From a bacterium (GTDB lineage Bacteria; Desulfobacterota; Binatia; HRBIN30; CADEER01), in assembly GCA_030430165.1 (NCBI GenBank), contig JAUIGL010000055.1:1-44738 (forward strand): a stretch of 44,738 bases of DNA. Reading direction: 5' to 3'. The position numbers and the translations under genes were made by a program. Under the pieces are notes generated by a model. The model did no database searches. It worked only from the letters and a program-made list of their open reading frames with translations, and had not been told where the DNA came from. Below, piece by piece: positions 15,219 through 23,429 of the stretch (positions within the stretch are counted from its first letter, which is position 1; each line of letters begins with the position of its first letter).

Positions 15219-16769
15219 TCAGGCCTTGCGGCTGGCGCGCCGCGAAGTGGCTTTGCGCGCCTTCCCCTTCACGGCGCGTTTGCGGGCTCGCTTGCGGGCC
15301 GGCAGTGCGCGCGCCGCTTCGCCCTTCTGCGCTTCGCCGGCCTGCTTCGCCTTCGGCACGGCATCGAGGCGACTCGCCGTCTTGCACAACGCGCGGAACG
15401 CGTCGCGTACCTCCTGGACGAATACGTCGACGTCGGTCACCAGATCGGGATCGCAATTGAAGCCCCAGAAGACCTTGCCGTTGTAGCTGACCAACGCGAT
15501 CCCGAGGCCCGTGTTCGCGAGCAGCGGCACCTGCGGATACATCTCGAGGAGCTCGGCGCCCATCATGTACATCGGCATCTGCGGCCCGGGGACGTTGGTG
15601 ACGATCATGTTGATCGGACCCGAGGTCGCCTGTGCGCCGAGCGACATCAGCTGCGCCGGCGCCCACTCGGCCGCCGCCATCAGCAACTCCACGCCCAAGG
15701 CCTGCTGGGATTGTTTGAGCTCTTCGGTACGCCGATTGAGCTCGCGCAGCTGCGCCAGCGGGTCGGCTCGGTCGATCGGTAGCGGTACGATCCAACTCGA
15801 AACCTTGTTGCCGAGCTTGCCGCGGTCCTCGTCGCGGCGAACGCTCACCGGCGCCGAGATTCGAAAATCGAGTCCGGCCGGATCGACGCGCCGACGCATC
15901 ATATAGTTGCGAACGGCACCGGTGACCGTGGCGAGTACCACGTCGTTGACCGTGCAACCGAGGGCGCGGCGAACCCGCTTCACCTCGGCCAGGTCCATCG
16001 CCAGCCAGTCGACGTAGCGATGCGGTCCGAGATTGCCATTGAGCGGCGTTTCCGACGCCGAGCTGATCGCGTAGCCGGCGAGGTCGCGCAACGCCTTCAT
16101 CCGAACCATGGTTTCGTCGCGAATCGAACCGGCCTCGTCGACCAGCGACTGGATGCCCCGCGCCATCTTGAGCGGCAACGTCAGCCGCCGGGCTACGTGA
16201 TCGGTCAGCAACTCGGACCCGGTCGGGGCCGGCCGCGGGATGTAGGGAACGGGCTCGGAGAGCTCTCGGTCGCGCGTGAAGGACATGAGAATCTGCGCCA
16301 GGTCGACACCGGAGCTGCCGTCGATCATGCAGTGATGAATCTTGGTGACCACTGCGAAGCGATCGTCCTCGAGGCCCTCGATGACCCAGTACTCCCAGAG
16401 CGGCTTGCGCCGGTCGAGTTGTTGAGCCATCACCCGAGCCGCCAGGTTCTTCAGCTGCTGGTTGTTCCCCGGCCGCGGCAAGCTGGTGTGGCGCACGTGG
16501 TACTCGATGCTGAAGCTCGCGTCGTCGACCCACACCGGATGATTCGCCAGCGGAATCCACTGCAGAACCTGACGATACCGGGGGATCAAGTGCAGAACCG
16601 ACTCGATCGAGCGCCGAATCGAGACGATGTCGATACCGCCGTCGTCGGTGCGCAGGGGTTCGCCCTCGAAGATCTGCGTCGCCGCGACGTGCATGTGCAC
16701 GTTCGGCTGCTCCAACAGGAGAAACGAATTGTCTTGCGCCGACAGGCGCTCGTACGTGTACCGCGCCAT
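15219..16769 (-). CDS. Wax ester synthase/diacylglycerol acyltransferase with histone-H1-like tail
   Basis: 516 residues from ATG 16769. The acyltransferase motif HHCMIDG is at 145-151, with the usual start MARYTYERLSAQDNSFL and the family's C-terminal condensation-like half (NVPGPQMPMY). It joins fatty acyl-CoA to alcohols or diacylglycerol to make storage lipid, at the inner membrane. The last ~50 residues are Lys/Arg/Ala-rich (RKRARKRAVKGKARKA), resembling a histone-H1 tail, which is not part of the usual enzyme of ~460 residues. Its 3' end lies 14 nt from the convergent barrel gene. Confidence 0.93.
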   Translation of the reverse strand: MARYTYERLSAQDNSFLLLEQPNVHMHVAATQIFEGEPLRTDDGGIDIVSIRRSIESVLHLIPRYRQVLQWIPLANHPVWVDDASFSIEYHVRHTSLPRPGNNQQLKNLAARVMAQQLDRRKPLWEYWVIEGLEDDRFAVVTKIHHCMIDGSSGVDLAQILMSFTRDRELSEPVPYIPRPAPTGSELLTDHVARRLTLPLKMARGIQSLVDEAGSIRDETMVRMKALRDLAGYAISSASETPLNGNLGPHRYVDWLAMDLAEVKRVRRALGCTVNDVVLATVTGAVRNYMMRRRVDPAGLDFRISAPVSVRRDEDRGKLGNKVSSWIVPLPIDRADPLAQLRELNRRTEELKQSQQALGVELLMAAAEWAPAQLMSLGAQATSGPINMIVTNVPGPQMPMYMMGAELLEMYPQVPLLANTGLGIALVSYNGKVFWGFNCDPDLVTDVDVFVQEVRDAFRALCKTASRLDAVPKAKQAGEAQKGEAARALPARKRARKRAVKGKARKATSRRASRKA

Positions 16770-17005
16770 GCGCGTCCCCCAAAGCTGAACCGTTGGTCGC
16801 GACTGAAGCGTCGCTGGTTGCCGATTCGGCGCCGACCCACAGCGCCCGCCAGCGGCTATCCTTGCCACGTCGCCCCGGGCAACGGAAGAGGGGAGCGACC
16901 GCCGCGCAAGATCGCGCCGGCTCGCGATTGCGACCGCTATTTACCCGCCTCTCAGCGCCGTCTACGATCCATCCTTCCCACCAACGACCAAAGGGGAAAA
17001 CCAGC

Positions 17006-18121
17006 ATGCATACCGAACTGTGCGACAAGCTCGGGATCGATCTCCCGATTTTTGCATTTACTCACTGCCGCGACGTAGTCGCAGCGGTCAGCCAGGCAGG
17101 CGGCTTCGGAGTTCTCGGCGCGGTCGGCTTCACGCCGGAGCAGCTGGAGATCGAGTGCAAGTGGATCGACGAGCACGTCGGTGACAAGCCCTACGGCGTC
17201 GACATCGTGATTCCCGGCAAGTACGAGGGAATGGGCGAGATCGACCCGGAAAAGCTCGAAGAGCAGCTGCGCGCGCTGATTCCCGAGCAACACCGCGAGT
17301 TCGCATCCAAGCTCCTCGCCGATCACGGCGTTCCCGAAATGCCGGCCGACGAGAGGCACCACGAGCTGCTCGGCTGGACCGCCGCGACCGCGACCCCGCA
17401 GGTCGAGGTGGCGCTGCAGCACGACAAGGTACGCCTGATCGCCAACGCACTCGGCACCCCCCCGGAAGACGTCATCCAAAAGATCCACGACGCGGGCCGG
17501 TTGGTATCCGCACTGTGCGGTCGCCCCGAGCAGGCGCTCAAGCACAAGCAAGCCGGCATCGACATCATCATCGCTCAGGGCTACGAGGGCGGCGGACACA
17601 CCGGCGAGATCGGCAGCGTGGTGTTGTGGCCACAGGTCATCAAGGCAGTGGCGCCGACCCCGGTTCTCGCCGCCGGCGGCATCGGCAGCGGCGACCAGAT
17701 CGCGGCGGCGCTGGCGATGGGCGCGCAGGGCGTGTGGACTGGTTCCCTGTGGCTCACCGTGCGCGAGGCCGAGTCACCGCCGGCACAGATGGATTCCTAC
17801 CTGGGCGCGAGCAGCCGCGACACGGTTCGCTCTCGCTCGTACACCGGCAAGCCCTGCCGCATGCTGCGCAACGAGTGGACCGACGCCTGGGAGGGCGCGG
17901 AATCGCCCGGCTACCTCGGCATGCCGCTGCAGGGAATGGTCACCATGGACGCGATCGCGCGCACCCACCGCTACGCCGACAAGGCGCAGAGCGTTGCCTT
18001 CAACCCGGTCGGTCAGGTGGTCGGCATGATGAACGAGGTGCGCACGGTGCGCGAGGTGATCTACAAGCTGTCGGAAGAGTACATCGAAGCGACCGAACGG
18101 ATTCAGCAGTTGGCGCCGTAG
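17006..18121 (+). CDS. Nitronate monooxygenase-like FMN enzyme
   Basis: 371 residues from ATG 17006, preceded by AAAGGGG; a longer frame from 16793 has no family similarity. It is a TIM-barrel of the 2-nitropropane dioxygenase/NMO family: N-terminal LGIDLPIFAF, AGGFGVLGAV (~29-38), the phosphate-binding AAGGIGSGDQIAAALAMGA (~225-243) and GYEGGGHTGE (~193-202). These enzymes oxidise nitronates with FMN, or in relatives reduce enoyl-ACP. The substrate is not determined. It is divergent from the wax synthase; the 236-nt gap between them holds no other gene. Confidence 0.88.
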   Translation: MHTELCDKLGIDLPIFAFTHCRDVVAAVSQAGGFGVLGAVGFTPEQLEIECKWIDEHVGDKPYGVDIVIPGKYEGMGEIDPEKLEEQLRALIPEQHREFASKLLADHGVPEMPADERHHELLGWTAATATPQVEVALQHDKVRLIANALGTPPEDVIQKIHDAGRLVSALCGRPEQALKHKQAGIDIIIAQGYEGGGHTGEIGSVVLWPQVIKAVAPTPVLAAGGIGSGDQIAAALAMGAQGVWTGSLWLTVREAESPPAQMDSYLGASSRDTVRSRSYTGKPCRMLRNEWTDAWEGAESPGYLGMPLQGMVTMDAIARTHRYADKAQSVAFNPVGQVVGMMNEVRTVREVIYKLSEEYIEATERIQQLAP

Positions 18122-18137
18122 GCGCGCTGCGCGCGCG

Positions 18138-18232
18138 GTCCAAAGGCGGGGCTCTGCCCCGCCGTCCAAAGTGCGGCTGCACCGCACGGCCAAAGCGCGA
18201 GCTTCGCCGCGCGTCCAAAGGGGGGGTCAGGG
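18138..18232 (+). repeat. Type A triple-hairpin array, copy 2
   Basis: CCAAA linkers at 18140, 18166, 18190 and 18215 (spacing 26, 24, 25) bracket three hairpins: GGCGGGGC/GCCCCGCC, GTGCGG/CCGCAC and GCGCG/CGCGC. The array ends in GTCCAAAGGGGGGGTCAGG. It starts 17 nt after the stop of the NMO-like gene and points away from it. Hairpins 2 and 3 and the tail are nearly identical to copy 3 at 19154. Confidence 0.85.
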
Positions 18233-18313
18233 ACGACTGGCCACGGCCGGGGCGCTGGCTTCGCCGCGCTGGCGGAGGTTGCTTCCGTGGGCTCGCCGCC
18301 GCACCATTTGGCG

Positions 18314-18445
18314 ATGCGCAGATTGCTGATCTTCTTGCTCGCGGCGTCGTTGGTCTCTTGCGGGTCGGATGACGACTCGACCGCTCGCGACTCGGTCGAC
18401 TTCACCGGGGTGTGGCCCGAGGAATCGGCCGAGGACCGCGGTTGA
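18314..18445 (+). CDS. 43-residue lipoprotein-like small gene
   Basis: ATG 18314 opens MRRLLIFLLAASLVSCGSDD: two Arg, a hydrophobic core, then LVSC as lipobox, followed by an Asp-rich start of the mature chain. An Asp right after Cys+1/+2 often goes with inner-membrane retention, but here position +2 is Gly. The 27-residue mature peptide contains DFTGVWPEESAEDRG. No good Shine-Dalgarno is seen. It lies between the type A array and the DTW gene and could be a genuine small lipoprotein or the remnant of a longer one (DFTGVW resembles the start of a lipocalin-like domain). Confidence 0.5.
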   Translation: MRRLLIFLLAASLVSCGSDDDSTARDSVDFTGVWPEESAEDRG

Positions 18446-18471
18446 GGTAGAGCTGGCCTGACGGGGTTTCG

Positions 18472-19104
18472 TTGAGCATCCGCAGCAAGAGCCGGCGTCC
18501 GCGCTGCCGCACCTGCGGGCTGCACCTCGAGCTATGTCTCTGCGCCGAGGCGCCGCAACTGGACAACGCAACCGAGGTGGTCGTCGTTCAGCACGCCGTC
18601 GAACGCCGCAAACCGACGAGCACGACGCCGCTGCTGCTACACGTCCTCGCCAACAAGTCGTTGCTGATCCACGGCGCAACCGACCAAAGGTTCGCCGCCG
18701 AAGCACTCGACGACGATGTCGGGAGCGTCCTCCTCTACCCCGACCCCGACGCGACCGACCTCGCCACTCTCCCGCCCACCCCTCGCCGGCGCCGCCTGAT
18801 CGTCCTCGACGGCACCTGGAGCCAATGCGCCCGCATGGCGCGCCGCATCCCCGAGCTGCGCCGCCTGACCCGCGTCGCCCTGCCCCCCGGGCCGCCATCG
18901 AACTGGTCGCTGCGCCGCAACCAGAGCGCCGACCGACTGTGCACACTCGAGGCGACGATGCGCGCCCTCGCCATTCTCGAAGACCCACTCGACGTCGAGC
19001 CAGTGCTGTCGCACTTCCACAAGGTGACCGCGCGAGCCCTATACATGCGCGCCCGCCTACCGGCACCCGAGATCCCGGATTCCTGGCAAACCCCAGAAAC
19101 CTGA
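18472..19104 (+). CDS. DTW-domain tRNA-uridine aminocarboxypropyltransferase
   Basis: 210 residues. The N-terminal zinc-type cysteines are in RCRTCGLHLELCLCAE (~11-26). The signature LDGTWSQCARM (~103-113) holds the D-x-T-W core, and RRNQSADRLCTLEA (~144-157) is the conserved C-terminal motif. The family (TapT/YfiP in E. coli, DTWD in eukaryotes) makes acp3U in the tRNA variable or D loop using S-adenosylmethionine. The only in-frame start before the Cys motif is TTG 18472, since a stop lies 24 nt upstream. Confidence 0.87.
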   Translation: MSIRSKSRRPRCRTCGLHLELCLCAEAPQLDNATEVVVVQHAVERRKPTSTTPLLLHVLANKSLLIHGATDQRFAAEALDDDVGSVLLYPDPDATDLATLPPTPRRRRLIVLDGTWSQCARMARRIPELRRLTRVALPPGPPSNWSLRRNQSADRLCTLEATMRALAILEDPLDVEPVLSHFHKVTARALYMRARLPAPEIPDSWQTPET

Positions 19105-19153
19105 CCCGACCAGACGCGCGGCGAAGCTCGCGCCCCGGCCCTCATCCGTCGAG

Positions 19154-19244
19154 CCTGGCCCCCCCTTTGGACGCGCGGCGAAGCTCGCGCTTTGGCCGTG
19201 CGGCGCAGCCGCACTTTGGCCGGCGGCGCCAGCGCCGCCTTTGG
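19154..19244 (-). repeat. Type A triple-hairpin array, copy 3
   Basis: TTTGG linkers at 19166, 19191, 19215 and 19240 (spacing 25, 24, 25) enclose three hairpins. On the minus strand the first linker begins one base after the TAG of the LLM oxidoreductase gene, and the array ends in GTCCAAAGGGGGGGCCAGG. Compared with copy 2, hairpin 1 has swapped a G-C pair to C-G in the stem (GGCGGGGC/GCCCCGCC versus GGCGGCG/CGCCGCC), a paired change. Confidence 0.87.
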
Positions 19245-19245
19245 A

Positions 19246-20253
19246 CTACCGCGCGTCGCGAATGACGCTCACCACCGCATCCGGATCCCCGGTCTCGTTG
19301 TAGACGATCAAACTCGTCCGATCCGCAAAGCGATTGCGCTCGCGCAACCTCGCGCCGACCTCGGACGGCTTGCCGCAAACCCCGACCGCATCCAAGATCT
19401 CGTCGCTGATGTGCCCCATCATGTCGAGCCAATTTCCCTGCTTCGACAACCGGTTGAGCTCTGGCTGGATGTCGCCCCAACCGTGGTGGTCGAGGAGAAT
19501 CTTGTAGGCGGGCGTCGACGAGTAGAACGAGATCTGGGCACGCGCGCCGTCGCGAGCTTTGGCGATCTGTTCGTCGGTCTCGCCGAGCATCAAGATCGTC
19601 TGGGCTGAGACCTGGACCGAGCGCTCCGCCTTACCGGCCTTGGCCATTCCCTCGCGCAACGCCGGCATGGTCACCGACTCGACGAACGAGGGAGTGTGCA
19701 GTGGGTGCAGGATCCAGCCGTCCGCCACCTCGCCCGCCACCCGGACCATCGCCGGACCAAAACCGGCGAGAAAGATCGGCGGTACCCCGTGCGGATTCTT
19801 GCCGGGACTGAATATCGGGGGCATCAGCGTGTGGGTGTAGAACTCGCCGCGGAAGTCGAGCTTCTCGCCTTCGTTCCAGCAGCGCCAGATCGCGCGAATC
19901 GCTTGCACGAACTCCCGCATCCGCGCGTTCGGCTTCGACCAGGTCTGCGAGAACCGGCGCTCGATGTGCGGGCGGATCTGGGTTCCCAACCCGAGAATGA
20001 AGCGCCCTCCGGAGATCAGCTGCAGATCGTTGGCAATCTGCGCGCAGCTCATCGGGTTGCGCGCGAAGGCGATCGCAATCGCCGTCGACAGCTCGACCCG
20101 CTCGGTCGCCCGCGCCGCGTCGACCAACGGAAGAAACGGATCGTGCGGCCCCTCGAAGCTGAGCACTCCGTCGTACCCCTGCGCCTCGGCCCGCCGAGCC
20201 GCTTCCCCAGCCTCGGTAACTCCAGCCGTCAACAATGCAGACTCAAACTTCAT
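19246..20253 (-). CDS. LLM-class F420-dependent oxidoreductase
   Basis: 335 residues; luciferase-like TIM-barrel. Family features are AQGYDGVLSFEGPHDPF (~24-40), the barrel strand ELSTAIAIAFARNPM (~54-68), GGRFILGLGTQIRPHIERRF (~81-100) and the C-terminal GKPSEVGARLRER. It resembles the TIGR03617 subgroup, predicted to use coenzyme F420 rather than FMN. The substrate is unknown. A hairpin array begins directly at its stop codon. Confidence 0.88.
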   Translation of the reverse strand: MKFESALLTAGVTEAGEAARRAEAQGYDGVLSFEGPHDPFLPLVDAARATERVELSTAIAIAFARNPMSCAQIANDLQLISGGRFILGLGTQIRPHIERRFSQTWSKPNARMREFVQAIRAIWRCWNEGEKLDFRGEFYTHTLMPPIFSPGKNPHGVPPIFLAGFGPAMVRVAGEVADGWILHPLHTPSFVESVTMPALREGMAKAGKAERSVQVSAQTILMLGETDEQIAKARDGARAQISFYSSTPAYKILLDHHGWGDIQPELNRLSKQGNWLDMMGHISDEILDAVGVCGKPSEVGARLRERNRFADRTSLIVYNETGDPDAVVSVIRDAR

Positions 20254-20276
20254 CGTCTCCCCGTCTCCCTAAAAAA

Positions 20277-20372
20277 CCAGACCCGCCAATTTGGCCGCAC
20301 GGCGAAGCCCGTGCTTTTGGCCGTGCGGCGCAGCCGCACTTTGGCCGGCGGGGCGATGCCCCGCCTTTGGAC
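20277..20372 (-). repeat. Type A triple-hairpin array, copy 4
   Basis: TTTGG linkers at 20290, 20316, 20340 and 20366 (spacing 26, 24, 26) with hairpins GCACGG/CCGTGC, GTGCGGC/GCCGCAC and GGCGGGGC/GCCCCGCC. On the minus strand it starts 8 nt after the stop of the enoyl-CoA hydratase gene and ends in a G-rich tail running into TTTTTT (20271-20276 on the plus strand), which makes this copy look like a multi-hairpin terminator. Confidence 0.85.
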
Positions 20373-20380
20373 GATCCATC

Positions 20381-21217
20381 TCAATCACCGTCACCATCCG
20401 TCGGATCGCCGAGATCCCGCGACACCACCCCACTCCACCGCGGCACCCGCTTCTCGAGGTAGGCCATCGGTCCTTCGACGGCATCCGGCTGCTTCATCAG
20501 TTGATGGTGTAGCTCGGTTTCCCGGCGTTCCACCTCATCGGCGGTCAGCTCGAAGCTCTGCCACAACAGCTGCTTGCTCATCGCCGCCGACAGAGGTGCG
20601 ACGTTCTCGGCGATGTCGCGAGCGATCTCTCGCGCCAGCGGCAGCACTTCGGCCACCGCGACCACCCGACTGGCAACCCCGAGCTCGAGCGCTTCCGAGC
20701 CGCTGAAGGTCCGGCCGGTCAGCAGGATGTCCGCCGCCCTCGCCATGCCGGCGATTCGCGGCAATGTCCAGTGAGAGTAGGCGTCACCCACCATACCACG
20801 CCGCACCTGCAGAACCCCGTACTTCGCCTCGCGCGCGAGGATGCGGATGTCGCACTGCATCGCCAGGGTGAAGCCGATACCGACCGCATGACCGTTGACC
20901 GCGGCGATGACCGGTTTGCGCACGCGCCACGCCGGAAAATCCACGCCTGCGGCACTGAAAGTCGAGCGCTCCTGGGGCGCAAACGTCGCCGATCCCGCGG
21001 TGAGGTCGGCGCCGGCGCAAAATGCACGGCCCGCCCCCGTCAGAATCACCGCGCGCACCCCGTCGTCGCGATCGAGCTCGCGGTAGGTGTCGGCGAGCTC
21101 GCGCGCCATCGCTCCGGTGAACGTGTTCAGGTGTTGCGGCCGGTTCAGGGTAATGACCGCAACCCGGTCTTCGACTTGCAGCTCGGTATCGATTCTTTCC
21201 GGCGATGATTCGCTCAT
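20381..21217 (-). CDS. Enoyl-CoA hydratase/isomerase family protein
   Basis: 278 residues from ATG 21217 (an ATG at 21259 would add 14 residues of low complexity). It has a crotonase fold: the oxyanion-hole segment GAGRAFCAGADL (~60-71) and NGHAVGIGFTLAMQCD (~106-121) are typical. In place of the usual catalytic Glu pair, the second region reads REAKYGVLQVRRGMVGDAYSHW, so hydratase activity is not certain. It likely acts in fatty-acid or aromatic acid degradation with the neighbouring acyl-CoA genes. It is divergent from the parvulin gene. Confidence 0.88.
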   Translation of the reverse strand: MSESSPERIDTELQVEDRVAVITLNRPQHLNTFTGAMARELADTYRELDRDDGVRAVILTGAGRAFCAGADLTAGSATFAPQERSTFSAAGVDFPAWRVRKPVIAAVNGHAVGIGFTLAMQCDIRILAREAKYGVLQVRRGMVGDAYSHWTLPRIAGMARAADILLTGRTFSGSEALELGVASRVVAVAEVLPLAREIARDIAENVAPLSAAMSKQLLWQSFELTADEVERRETELHHQLMKQPDAVEGPMAYLEKRVPRWSGVVSRDLGDPTDGDGD

Positions 21218-21376
21218 GATGCTCTGCGGATCCGATTCGGACTCGGAGAAAGAGCCCACTTCCGTTCATACCTGGATGCTCGGAGCAAGCCCGTCCGGCC
21301 GCAAGCTGGGCAGCCGGAGGAGGATCCGGCGGGACATGGACCGCCCTCGGGTGGTCCTATAGGCTCCGGCGTCGAC

Positions 21377-22360
21377 ATGCATCGCGCCATTGCCTCGCCC
21401 GCCCTGCACTTCGTTCTCATCGGCGGTGCGCTATTCGTCACGCAAGCACTGTGGAGACCGGCGCAGCTCGAATCCGAGCCCAGCGACCCTGCGCGAAGCC
21501 AGATCGTCATCACCCCCGCCAAGCTCGACGAGCTGCGCGATTCGTACCGCCGCATCGCCGCGCGAGACCCCGAACCGGACGCGCAACGGGCGTTGATTCG
21601 AGACTTCGTCGATCGGGAGATCCTCTACCGTGAGGCATTGCGGCGCGGCCTCGATCAGGACGACCGCAGCGTCAAGTTTCGCCTTGTCCAGAAGATGCAG
21701 TTCCTCGAGGGTCGAGACGACGAAGACCCCGAGGTTCTCTACCGCGAAGCGCTCGCGCTGGGACTGGATCGCGAGGATATCGTCATTCGCCGCTTGCTGA
21801 TCGAGAAGATGCGCTTGCTGATCAAGCTCGGCGTTCGCGAAGCACCGAGCGAGGAGGAGCTGGAGCGCTTCTACTCGGAGCACGCCGAGGACTATCGCCA
21901 ACCGGCCCGGGTCAGTCTGCATCACGCGTTCCTCTCGTCCGACAAACGTCGCGAGACCCTCGAGGCCGACGCCGAGGAGCTGTTGCGCGAGCTGCGCGAC
22001 CAACGGGTCACGCCCGCGGAAGCAGTCGCGATGGGCGACGCGTTTCCGCTCGGGCACCACCTCACGAGCAACTCCGAGCAGAACCTGGCGAAGCTGTTCG
22101 GACCGCACTTCGCGGCGGCGGCAATCGACCTCGAACCCGGCGCGTGGCACGGGCCGATTCGCTCGGCCTACGGTACGCATCTGGTTTGGATCGAGCGGCG
22201 CGAGGCGTCCCGACTGCCCGGACTGGAGCCGGTGCGCAACCAGGTCGAGCAACGCTACCTCGCCGAGCTGCGCGACGCCGAGCTCGAACGAGCCATGGAG
22301 GAGCTCCGCCAGCGCTACGCGGTCGTCATCGAGGACGAGGATCCGGCATGGCAAGGGTGA
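21377..22360 (+). CDS. Membrane-anchored parvulin-type peptidyl-prolyl isomerase
   Basis: 327 residues. A single N-terminal hydrophobic segment (ALHFVLIGGALFVTQAL) anchors it. A SurA/PpiD-like helical chaperone region (~45-170, rich in DREILYREALRRGLDQD and a second such copy) and a rotamase-like domain (~175-290, ending AYGTHLVWIERR) follow. It should assist folding of exported proteins. The last codons overlap the next gene by 13 nt, so it is coupled to the HupE/UreJ-like protein; this pairing is common, and I infer that the foldase serves a metal-related membrane function. Confidence 0.85.
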   Translation: MHRAIASPALHFVLIGGALFVTQALWRPAQLESEPSDPARSQIVITPAKLDELRDSYRRIAARDPEPDAQRALIRDFVDREILYREALRRGLDQDDRSVKFRLVQKMQFLEGRDDEDPEVLYREALALGLDREDIVIRRLLIEKMRLLIKLGVREAPSEEELERFYSEHAEDYRQPARVSLHHAFLSSDKRRETLEADAEELLRELRDQRVTPAEAVAMGDAFPLGHHLTSNSEQNLAKLFGPHFAAAAIDLEPGAWHGPIRSAYGTHLVWIERREASRLPGLEPVRNQVEQRYLAELRDAELERAMEELRQRYAVVIEDEDPAWQG

Positions 22361-23376
22361 ACCGATCTCCCGGCGGGCTTCGCGCGCTCCTGCCGGCGCT
22401 GATAGCGCTCGGCTGTTGGGCGGCGACGTCGCTGGCGCACCCGCTGTCACCGGCACTGCTCGAGCTCATCCAGCGACCGCAGAGCACCGTCTTCGACGTG
22501 CTCTGGAAGACGTCGGTCCTGCGCGTGCCGGGCAGCGACTTGCAGCCGGAGATTCCGCGCCACTGCAGGACTGTCGAGCCGATGGCGGCGCAAGAGGAGA
22601 CCGGCAGCCTGTTACGGCGCTGGGCGGTCGACTGCGGCGAGGCCGGACTCGTCGGCAGCGAGGTGGGATTCTCCGGCTTGCGCGACGCCAAGATCGACGG
22701 CCTGGTGCGCATCGAGATGAGCGGCGGACGCAGCGTCCGCGGCGTCGTCCGCACCAGCGAGCCAACCCTCATCGTCCCCGAGGCGGAGAGCACCGCGCAG
22801 GTGTTCGCCGGATACCTCCGGCTCGGCTTCGACCACATTCTCGGCGGACTCGACCACCTGCTCTTCGTCTTCGGACTGCTCCTCCTGGTCGACACCACCC
22901 GCGCCCTGGTCAAGACGGTCACTGCGTTTACGCTGGGGCATAGCTTGACCCTGTCCCTCGCAGCCCTCGGCCTGGTCACCTACCCGACGCGGCCGATCGA
23001 GTTGGTGATCGCCCTCAGCGTCTTCTTTCTCGCCGTCGAGCTGACCCGCGGCGAAACCGAGCCTCCGTCCCTGATGCGCCGCTGGCCGTGGGCCATCGCA
23101 CTTGGCTTCGGACTGCTCCACGGACTCGGTTTCGCCGGCGCCCTCGCCGAAGTCGGGCTACCCCACCACGAGATTCCCGTGGCCCTGTTCTCGTTCAACG
23201 TCGGAATCGAGCTCGGCCAGCTCGCCTTCGTCTTCGCGTGTCTGCTCCTGCGCCGGGTATTCCATCCGCTCTCCGCCCGACTGCCGAGCTGGGCCGAGAG
23301 TGTTCCCCTCTACGCGATGGGATCGCTTTCCGCCTTCTGGTGTTTCGAGAGATTGGCAGCGGTGCTGGCCAGCTGA
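22348..23376 (+). CDS. HupE/UreJ family membrane protein
   Basis: 342 residues from ATG 22348. It has a signal peptide or first helix (ALLPALIALGCWAATSLAHP), then a ~140-residue periplasmic part with three Cys (HCRTVEP, DCGEAG), then the HupE/UreJ core of about six helices. The signature FDHILGGLDHLLFVFGL (~158-174) carries the His/Asp residues thought to bind nickel or another metal. ALGFGLLHGLGFAGAL (~248-263) is also typical. It is probably a metal permease. It is co-translated with the parvulin gene. Confidence 0.85.
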   Translation: MARVNRSPGGLRALLPALIALGCWAATSLAHPLSPALLELIQRPQSTVFDVLWKTSVLRVPGSDLQPEIPRHCRTVEPMAAQEETGSLLRRWAVDCGEAGLVGSEVGFSGLRDAKIDGLVRIEMSGGRSVRGVVRTSEPTLIVPEAESTAQVFAGYLRLGFDHILGGLDHLLFVFGLLLLVDTTRALVKTVTAFTLGHSLTLSLAALGLVTYPTRPIELVIALSVFFLAVELTRGETEPPSLMRRWPWAIALGFGLLHGLGFAGALAEVGLPHHEIPVALFSFNVGIELGQLAFVFACLLLRRVFHPLSARLPSWAESVPLYAMGSLSAFWCFERLAAVLAS

Positions 23377-23429
23377 TCCATGCGCCGCCGGCTCGCTTGC
23401 CGCAATGCGTCATAACCCGTCGCAATCAT

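Noticed and set aside
15055..17028. 657-codon minus-strand frame overlapping the wax synthase and barrel genes
   Set aside because: Low-complexity Arg-rich product in another frame of the wax synthase, which has the true HHxxxDG motif.
20235..20462. Short frames with RRSSRFGRAAQPHFG-like products over the hairpin arrays
   Set aside because: These similar peptides arise because the arrays share sequence; they lack start signals and are broken by varied stems, so they are not a protein family.
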